From Candidatus Levyibacteriota bacterium (GTDB lineage Bacteria > Patescibacteriota > Microgenomatia > Levybacterales > UBA12049), in assembly GCA_016182425.1 (NCBI GenBank), contig JACPGP010000004.1:1-35418 (forward strand): 35,418 nt of DNA, in the 5' to 3' direction. This document shows positions 29,507 to 35,418 of the stretch, piece after piece (positions within the stretch are counted from its first letter, which is position 1; the number at the start of each line of letters is the position of its first letter). The notes under the pieces are model-generated. The model saw only the letters and a list, made by a program, of their open reading frames with translations, was not told the DNA's origin and searched no databases. The position numbers and the translations under genes were made by a program.

Positions 29507-30154
29507 ATGAAGGAAAATGGCTTTGCCAAGGACACAAAAATGAAAACTTTCCTCACAAACGGAGGAGAGAAACTTATTTTAGTAGAAAGGCAGCATGGGT
29601 TCGTATTGATTCTTCGGCTTGGGACCATCCTCCTTGGAACACTTATCGCTCTTACCCTTTTCCCCCTCGCTTTTTCTTATTTTTCCCTCTCCCCTAAACT
29701 ACCAATTGTAGTAAGTTTTATCTTTTTAATAATTGCCATTAACCTAATAGTTAAATCCTACGTTGACTGGTATTTCCACCTCTACATTGTCACAACGCGC
29801 AAAATTATGGAGGCCTCCTATGCGCCGCTCTTCTCGCATGTTATAAATGAGGTGCTCCTTGATCAGGTGCGCTGCACCGAGGTCGACATTCAAATGGAAG
29901 GAATAGTTAAAGAAATTATCGATATGGGAAACATCATGGTTACCTTTGATCGCCCAACGCACCAAGAGGAATTCTGCCTTATCAACATTAAAAACCCCCA
30001 AAAAATAGGTATTCTTCTAGGTGATGCGCTAGACAACATGCAACACTACTTTACTGGTGATCCTGTTTGGTACAGAACAAAAGGCGGAGTCAGCCGCTTT
30101 ACCGAACAAATTTTTCCCAGAAATATTATGCCGATGGGGGGTGGATTTGCATGA
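29507..30154 (+). CDS. PH-domain (bPH2-like) membrane protein
   Basis: SD AAAGGAGG before ATG 29507; two TM helices then VDWYFHLYIVTTRKIMEASYAPLFSHVINEVLLDQVRCTEVDIQ. Confidence 0.75.
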   Translation: MKENGFAKDTKMKTFLTNGGEKLILVERQHGFVLILRLGTILLGTLIALTLFPLAFSYFSLSPKLPIVVSFIFLIIAINLIVKSYVDWYFHLYIVTTRKIMEASYAPLFSHVINEVLLDQVRCTEVDIQMEGIVKEIIDMGNIMVTFDRPTHQEEFCLINIKNPQKIGILLGDALDNMQHYFTGDPVWYRTKGGVSRFTEQIFPRNIMPMGGGFA

Positions 30155-30405
30155 TAAAAGACCTAAATATTGCTTTGTATGTTAGCGCTATTTTCATTTT
30201 TATAGTTGGTCTTATGTACGCCCTTTTTTATAAAATGCAAGTTCACAAAGCCGAGAGGGAACTTGGCACTGCTTTACCAAAACCGCTTCAGTTTTTTCTT
30301 TTTCTAAGCATTGCAGCCCCAATCGCTTTTTCCCTGCTTGTTATCTTTTTCTGGCTGCAGGAAATACTCGTTGACAATTTCGGTGCTACTTCCTACAATA
30401 GGTAA
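30151..30405 (+). CDS. small membrane protein
   Basis: MIKDLNIALYVSAIFIFIVGLMYALFYKMQ...; ATGA overlap with upstream gene. Confidence 0.7.
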   Translation: MIKDLNIALYVSAIFIFIVGLMYALFYKMQVHKAERELGTALPKPLQFFLFLSIAAPIAFSLLVIFFWLQEILVDNFGATSYNR

Positions 30406-30410
30406 ATTGT

Positions 30411-31145
30411 ATGAATCCTCCGGAGCCAAAAAATTCTTATACACCAGTTCTTATTGTTCTCCTTATTGTGGCAGCGTTTTTTTTAGGGTCTCTCATTACA
30501 AAGGTGCAGTATTTAGAAAAAACAAGCGGCGCAGCCGCTCCAGCAATAGCTGGAACACAAACACAACTAACGCAAGAACAAGCTGCTCCAGCTCCTTTGG
30601 CAAAAGTTGACGTTGCAGTTGGGCATCTCCCAATCTTAGGCAACAAAAATGCCAAAGTAACTCTGATTGAATTTTCAGATCTTCAGTGTCCATTCTGTAA
30701 ACGATTTTTTGACGACGCCTTGGCGCAAATAAAAAAAGAGTACATTGACACGGGAAAGGTAAAATTTGCCTACCGCCACTACCCGCTTCCCTTCCATCAA
30801 AACGCCCAAAAAGCAGCCGAGGCCTCAGAGTGCGCAAACGAGCAAAATGCTTTTTGGGAATACCATGACATGTTGTTCCAAAAACAAACCGAATGGGAAA
30901 CGCAAAGCGCAACAGATGCAGCAGCGAGCTTTGGCAACTATGCCCAAAATCTAGGCCTCAATAACACACAGTTTGAAAGCTGTCTTTCCACCGGTAAATT
31001 TGCAAACGTTGTCAAAGAAGACACCGATGCTGGGCAAAAAGCAGGTGTTACTGGTACTCCAACGCTGTTTGTCAACGGCAAGGCAATTGTCGGCGCCCAA
31101 CCCTTTGCTTCCTTCAAAACAGTTATTGATGAGGAATTAAAGTAG
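30411..31145 (+). CDS. DsbA-family thiol-disulfide oxidoreductase, membrane anchored
   Basis: N-terminal TM; FSDLQCPFCKRFFDDAL CPFC motif; GVTGTPTLFVNGKAIVGAQP. Confidence 0.93.
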   Translation: MNPPEPKNSYTPVLIVLLIVAAFFLGSLITKVQYLEKTSGAAAPAIAGTQTQLTQEQAAPAPLAKVDVAVGHLPILGNKNAKVTLIEFSDLQCPFCKRFFDDALAQIKKEYIDTGKVKFAYRHYPLPFHQNAQKAAEASECANEQNAFWEYHDMLFQKQTEWETQSATDAAASFGNYAQNLGLNNTQFESCLSTGKFANVVKEDTDAGQKAGVTGTPTLFVNGKAIVGAQPFASFKTVIDEELK

Positions 31146-31887
31146 TAACTAACCAAATAGCTACAATTCCTATAATAAGAAGCACGCTCTCCCAAAACGC
31201 AAAACCTTTTCTTTTTTCATAATGAATCTCAGGGATAAGATCTGATGCTGCAATATAGATAAAAAATCCAGCAGTTATAGCAAGAAGAATGGGTATATAC
31301 CCCTCAAGAATGTTACCCAAAAGATACGTTCCTATCGCACCAACAAATGCCACAGCGGCGCTAGCAATATTAACCCAAATAATCTTCTTACGCTTTAGCC
31401 CTTTATGAAGCATCAATCCAAAATCTCCAATTTCCTGTGGTATCTCATGAGCAAAAACAGCCAACGCCGTAACAACGCCAAGTGGCGAACTTGCCATAAA
31501 TGTTGCGGCAATCACCACGCCATCAATGAAGTTATGTACTGTATCGCCAATAATAATTAAAGGCAGTGTTGATTTTGATTCTTTTTGGTGCTCATGAAAT
31601 TCTTCATGGTGATGAAACCAGTGAATAAACCGCTCGATAAGAAAAAATAAAACAATACCAAAAAGTGCCCATAGAAAAATATCAATACCCCTCTCTTCCC
31701 CCTCATGCAGTGCTTCTGGTAAAAGGTCAAAAAATGCTGCGCCAAGCAAAACTCCTGCAGCAAAGGAAGCCAAGAAATGAGAAATCTTGAGGGCAAACTT
31801 CTCACGCGAAAGAAGTATTAACCCACCGATAAGAGCTCCAACACTTCCAATAAATGTAAATAATAAAATGTTTCCTAATGTTGACAT
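31123..31887 (-). CDS. ZIP family metal transporter
   Basis: IIIGDTVHNFIDGVVIAATFM...AVFAHEIPQEIGDFGLML ZIP motifs; His-rich loop HWFHHHEEFHEHQ. Confidence 0.95.
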   Translation of the reverse strand: MSTLGNILLFTFIGSVGALIGGLILLSREKFALKISHFLASFAAGVLLGAAFFDLLPEALHEGEERGIDIFLWALFGIVLFFLIERFIHWFHHHEEFHEHQKESKSTLPLIIIGDTVHNFIDGVVIAATFMASSPLGVVTALAVFAHEIPQEIGDFGLMLHKGLKRKKIIWVNIASAAVAFVGAIGTYLLGNILEGYIPILLAITAGFFIYIAASDLIPEIHYEKRKGFAFWESVLLIIGIVAIWLVTTLIPHQ

Positions 31888-31890
31888 TGT

Positions 31891-32331
31891 TTACCTGCCC
31901 GCCAATCGCTGACGCTCTAGGCGTCTGCAGGCGGGGCAAATTCCAAAAAACTCAAGTGAGTGCGACTTAACCAGAAACTGTTTTTTTTCTCTAATTTCTT
32001 TCTCAAGACGTTGTATATTGCAATCCGAGATATCCTCTATTGCTCCACAGGCTTCGCAATACAAATGATGGTGCTCTGCTTTTCCGGCATGTTCGTAGCG
32101 AAATTTTCCCTCCCGAAGCTGCACTTGTTTAACAATCCCCTTTTGATGTAAAAGATTAATAATCCGAAACACTGTTGCTTCGTCAACATCAACCCCTTCT
32201 TTTTGTAAGGAGTCAATTATCATAGAGGTGTCGAGTGGTTTTTCTGTTTCCTCTAAAACAGAAAGCAACGCCAAGCGAGCAGGCGTTGCTTTAAGATCTA
32301 CACTACGTAGTTCGTTTTTACAATCGTGCAT
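31891..32331 (-). CDS. Fur family transcriptional regulator
   Basis: TPARLALLSVLEETEKPLDTSMI, DEATVFRIINLLHQKGIVKQV, HHHLYCEACGAIEDI, CPAC; SD AAGGAG before ATG 32331. Confidence 0.94.
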   Translation of the reverse strand: MHDCKNELRSVDLKATPARLALLSVLEETEKPLDTSMIIDSLQKEGVDVDEATVFRIINLLHQKGIVKQVQLREGKFRYEHAGKAEHHHLYCEACGAIEDISDCNIQRLEKEIREKKQFLVKSHSLEFFGICPACRRLERQRLAGR

Positions 32332-32342
32332 AGTCTCCTTAG

Positions 32343-32371
32343 AGGATATGCAAGCAACTCGCATTTGTCAA
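32343..32371 (-). promoter_or_regulatory. promoter of Fur-family gene
   Basis: Sense TTGACA-17 nt-TATCCT. Confidence 0.65.
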
Positions 32372-32392
32372 GGGGCAAAATTTATTTTCTTC

Positions 32393-32421
32393 TTGACATC
32401 CTCATACAAAACCCATATAAT
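32393..32421 (+). promoter_or_regulatory. consensus sigma70 promoter of antitoxin gene
   Basis: TTGACA-17 nt-TATAAT. Confidence 0.8.
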
Positions 32422-32429
32422 TGTATTAT

Positions 32430-32720
32430 ATGCAACGAGTAATTCTTCAAGTTCCTATGGGTAAAGACTTAAAAGCAAAGGCAGAAGCCGCTTCTTTGAA
32501 TTTGGGCTTCTCTTCTCTGCAGGAAGTGATTCGCGTGCTCCTTACCAAGTTTTCTAAAAAAGAGCTTAGTCTTAGAATAGAAGAAACCGAAGAAAAACCA
32601 AGCAAATATTTGTTATCCGCGATGAAAAAGGCAGAGAAAAACCTAAAAAAAGGGAATACCTCACCTGTTTTTGATAATGTTAAAGACAATCTAGCCTGGC
32701 TTAAAAAACAGGGCATATGA
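32430..32720 (+). CDS. antitoxin-like protein
   Basis: MQRVILQVPMGKDLKAKAEAASLNLGFSSLQEVIRVLL resembles RelB/RHH; ATGA-coupled to RelE-like remnant. Confidence 0.75.
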   Translation: MQRVILQVPMGKDLKAKAEAASLNLGFSSLQEVIRVLLTKFSKKELSLRIEETEEKPSKYLLSAMKKAEKNLKKGNTSPVFDNVKDNLAWLKKQGI

Positions 32721-32895
32721 AAATTCTCTATGATGCTGAATTTATACGTCAGTTAAGAAAATCAGATGTACGAATACGAAAAAGCTTCACAGAAAAAATA
32801 GCCATATTTCAAAATAACCCCAGGATCCTGTATTAAATAATCACTCTCTATAAAAGTTATGAAATTACTCTCTTTTATTTTCTTTCTTGCTGTGA
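32717..32895 (+). pseudogene. truncated/frameshifted RelE/ParE-type toxin
   Basis: MKILYDAEFIRQLRKSDVRIRKSFTEKIAIFQNNPRILY* then shifted frame reads DPVLNNHSL*. Confidence 0.65.
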
Positions 32896-32908
32896 AGATT
32901 CGTTGCTA

Positions 32909-33178
32909 TCAAACAATAGTAAAATCCCGATAAACTTCTTGGGACTCCTCCCAGATAATGTGTATATCTTCAACTTCTGCTAAAAATGGGCCTTTTTTGC
33001 AAAGCGTAATCATTTTTTCTATATCCTCCTTTTTACCCTGAAAGACTGCTTCTACTCTTGCATCTGGAAGATTTTTGACCCAACCGGTGAGTCCTAACTC
33101 CTGTGCTTTTCTTTTGACAAACTGGCGATACCCCACCCCCTGCACAAAACCAGAAATATACACATGCGCCTGTATCAT
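32909..33178 (-). CDS. acyP: acylphosphatase
   Basis: HVYISGFVQGVGYRQFVKRKAQELGLTGWVKNLPDARVEAVFQG. Confidence 0.96.
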   Translation of the reverse strand: MIQAHVYISGFVQGVGYRQFVKRKAQELGLTGWVKNLPDARVEAVFQGKKEDIEKMITLCKKGPFLAEVEDIHIIWEESQEVYRDFTIV

Positions 33179-33179
33179 A

Positions 33180-33698
33180 CTACATTCCAGAAACCGCAGA
33201 TCCTGCGTAAGCAAGAAGTAAATTCCTCAGCAATCTGCCTGCCAGAAGAAAGATAAAAAAACGTCTTGGCGGAAAAGCAAATGCACCAGCTGCGATCCCA
33301 ACTCCATCAAACAAAGGGTTTGGAATAAAAGCGAAAAGAAAAATAATAATACCCCCAAATTTATGAAACAGATCTTTTATCATTGCATGCCAAGCATGAT
33401 GTTTTCTAAGAATAATCTTATGCCCTGAGAATCCAAGAAAAAACCCAATCATGTCCCCAAACGTTGCGCCAAGGGCGGCAACAATGGCAACAATTAGTGG
33501 CGAATAAACTACTCCTCCGGCAAAAACTGACACAATTGCCGGCGCCGGTAAAAAAATAGTCGCGCTGCCCAAAAAGTTAATTAGAAAAATGCCAATAATA
33601 CCAAGAGTTTTTAGCTCAGAAAGCCTCTCTTGAAACAAAAAAGCCAGGACAATAACAAGAAAGGAAATAATAAACATGATAAGGTGTGAACGATTCAT
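33180..33698 (-). CDS. VTT/SNARE-associated (DedA-like) membrane protein
   Basis: ATIFLPAPAIVSVFAGGVVYSPLIVAIVAALGATFGDMIGFFLGFSGHK. Confidence 0.85.
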   Translation of the reverse strand: MNRSHLIMFIISFLVIVLAFLFQERLSELKTLGIIGIFLINFLGSATIFLPAPAIVSVFAGGVVYSPLIVAIVAALGATFGDMIGFFLGFSGHKIILRKHHAWHAMIKDLFHKFGGIIIFLFAFIPNPLFDGVGIAAGAFAFPPRRFFIFLLAGRLLRNLLLAYAGSAVSGM

Positions 33699-33961
33699 AG
33701 TTTTGAGTTTTGCGTTTTTAATTCTTTGAGTTTCCACATAAAAAGCGCTCCTTTATTTTTTGCTTTACTATCAGAAACATAAGACAATGCTTTTTCAAGA
33801 ATTGATCTGTGTACTGTTTTGGCAAGTTTTATATATAACCCTCTATGTTTGTAATCATTAAGTTGCTCTGATAAATAAACTCCATACGACTGAAACTCTC
33901 GGGAAATATATTTGTCACGGGTTGGATCAAATTTTGTGAGAATTTGTTTAACCGATTGCAT
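33695..33961 (-). CDS. hypothetical protein
   Basis: 88 aa ORF tightly packed between neighbours. Confidence 0.7.
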   Translation of the reverse strand: MQSVKQILTKFDPTRDKYISREFQSYGVYLSEQLNDYKHRGLYIKLAKTVHRSILEKALSYVSDSKAKNKGALFMWKLKELKTQNSKL

Positions 33962-33962
33962 G

Positions 33963-34580
33963 CTATTTTGTGTTAAACCGATTCATGGCTTTATCCAAAC
34001 CCTCTTCTAATGCTGTGGCAATAGCTTTGGCACCACGCTTGATAAGCGCACTGGCCTTGCTTTTTTGATTGCCAGAAAAACTTCCCAACACATAGTCTTC
34101 TGCTTTATCTATCATATGTTTACCAATTGTATTGTGGTCGTGCGATACACCAATTCCCATACGGAACCTCCAAAACTTGTCTGTTTTAAGCGTATTTATT
34201 ATTGAATCAACACCATTTTGCCCAGCAGACGATCCGCCTAGACGAATTTTCATACTTCCAAGTGGCAAATCAAGCTCATCGTGGATAATCCACATGTCAG
34301 AGGGGGGTAATTTGTAGTATGTAGTAAGAAGGGAGACGGCAAGACCAGAGTTATTCATATATGTTTTAGGTTTTGCCAAAACAACCTTCTCAATTACTCC
34401 GTGCTTAGGTTGCCACGTAAATTCTACAATATCACTCTTAAATTTTATCTCATTGGCCCAAACAGTCTTTTTTGCAGACTCAAAATCCTTCAAGAATTGC
34501 TCAACCACCATAAACCCGATATTGTGCCTGGTTTTTTGATATCTTTCCCCCGGATTACCTAAACCAACTATCAACTTCAT
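33963..34580 (-). CDS. pth: peptidyl-tRNA hydrolase
   Basis: MKLIVGLGNPGERYQKTRHNIGFMVVEQF, PKTYMNNSGLAV, WIIHDELDLPLG. Confidence 0.97.
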   Translation of the reverse strand: MKLIVGLGNPGERYQKTRHNIGFMVVEQFLKDFESAKKTVWANEIKFKSDIVEFTWQPKHGVIEKVVLAKPKTYMNNSGLAVSLLTTYYKLPPSDMWIIHDELDLPLGSMKIRLGGSSAGQNGVDSIINTLKTDKFWRFRMGIGVSHDHNTIGKHMIDKAEDYVLGSFSGNQKSKASALIKRGAKAIATALEEGLDKAMNRFNTK

Positions 34581-34581
34581 A

Positions 34582-35418
34582 TTAAAAAAGCCCCATCTGA
34601 GCTTCTTGTGTATTTTCTAAATTTTGACCCATTCCTTTTGACTTTTGACTTTCGTGATCCCATATCTTCACCTTTCCATACTCTCCATCAAAACCAGGAT
34701 CAATAACAATATTTCCCTCCCGAACTTTTTTAACTCCTTCTGCTACTTTAAAACCGGCCGCAGACTTAATTTTTTCTATTGGTGCCTTCAACAATACCTC
34801 AATCTCTGACCCAAATGCAACACACAAATCCGCAAAATTTGCCTTTACCTTTTGGCTTGAAACACCAGACTCCAAACCTTGCGCAATAATCTCCAAAAGC
34901 GGCACAAGCTTAACATATGGCGGGTGATTTTTTGTTTTATCTGTGTACCATTTAATACCATGTGGACTCATTTTTCCCTCAACCACCCCGGAAAGGTTAC
35001 CTAGCTGTTGTACTCTATATAAGACTCCCTCTGTCAGACGTCTTTTACACACAGGACACATATTGCCATTATTTCTAATCTCATCAGGCCCAAAAACAAC
35101 ACCACAATTTCTATGCCCGGAAAAGTGATATTTTCCCTCCTCTGGATAAAACTCTATTGTATAGACAATTTTATTGATATTATCACTTCTCGTAATTGCT
35201 TTTTTAATGTTTTCATATGAGGGATCTCTAAGATCAAAAACAGTCGCTTCTCTCCCCATCTTGGCAGGAGAATGTGCATCAGAAAAGGAAAGTATCGAAC
35301 GATTTTTAAGCTCTTTCATTTGCCAGTTCATCTCAGGGTCGCTCGAGAGTCCAGTCTCAATACCATAAACATATGACCCCAACTCTTCGAACGCTTCATC
35401 AAGCGAATCAAAACCAGA
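34582..35418 (-). CDS. endonuclease Q-like PHP-domain protein, 5' end beyond window
   Basis: ILSFSDAHSPAKMGREATVFD, CGVVFGPDEIRNNGNMCPVCKRRLTEGVLYRV; frame open to window edge. Confidence 0.85.
   Translation of the reverse strand, partial: SGFDSLDEAFEELGSYVYGIETGLSSDPEMNWQMKELKNRSILSFSDAHSPAKMGREATVFDLRDPSYENIKKAITRSDNINKIVYTIEFYPEEGKYHFSGHRNCGVVFGPDEIRNNGNMCPVCKRRLTEGVLYRVQQLGNLSGVVEGKMSPHGIKWYTDKTKNHPPYVKLVPLLEIIAQGLESGVSSQKVKANFADLCVAFGSEIEVLLKAPIEKIKSAAGFKVAEGVKKVREGNIVIDPGFDGEYGKVKIWDHESQKSKGMGQNLENTQEAQMGLF

Overview
The window looks like a chromosomal segment of a candidate-phyla-radiation (Patescibacteria-type) bacterium. This is inferred from gene content, low GC, 23S introns and standard TGA stops; no search was run. 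The left part holds cell-surface glycosyltransferases and a large YfhO-like membrane protein, interrupted by a GC-rich secreted-protein island (~1.4-2.4 kb). The middle holds PIN-TRAM, RadA, ribosomal protein S1 and a VapBC-like toxin-antitoxin pair, then a minus-strand rRNA unit of promoter, tRNA-Ala(TGC), 23S and 5S, with no 16S upstream. The most striking feature is the 23S gene. It is ~5.25 kb because four group I introns interrupt it, at approximately E. coli positions 1943, 1951, 2262 and 2511. Two of these appear to be separated by an exon of only 8 nt. Two introns carry LAGLIDADG ORFs: one is full length and overlaps the ribozyme core, the other looks truncated. The right part holds thioredoxin/thioredoxin reductase, a copper cluster (CopZ, SafE-cupredoxin fusion, CopA, cupredoxin), a LemA/GIDE-like pair, a Crp/Fnr regulator, a DsbA-like protein, ZIP and Fur-family genes, an antitoxin beside a decayed RelE-like toxin, acylphosphatase, a VTT-domain protein, Pth and an EndoQ-like protein running off the window. 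All structure calls were made by eye.
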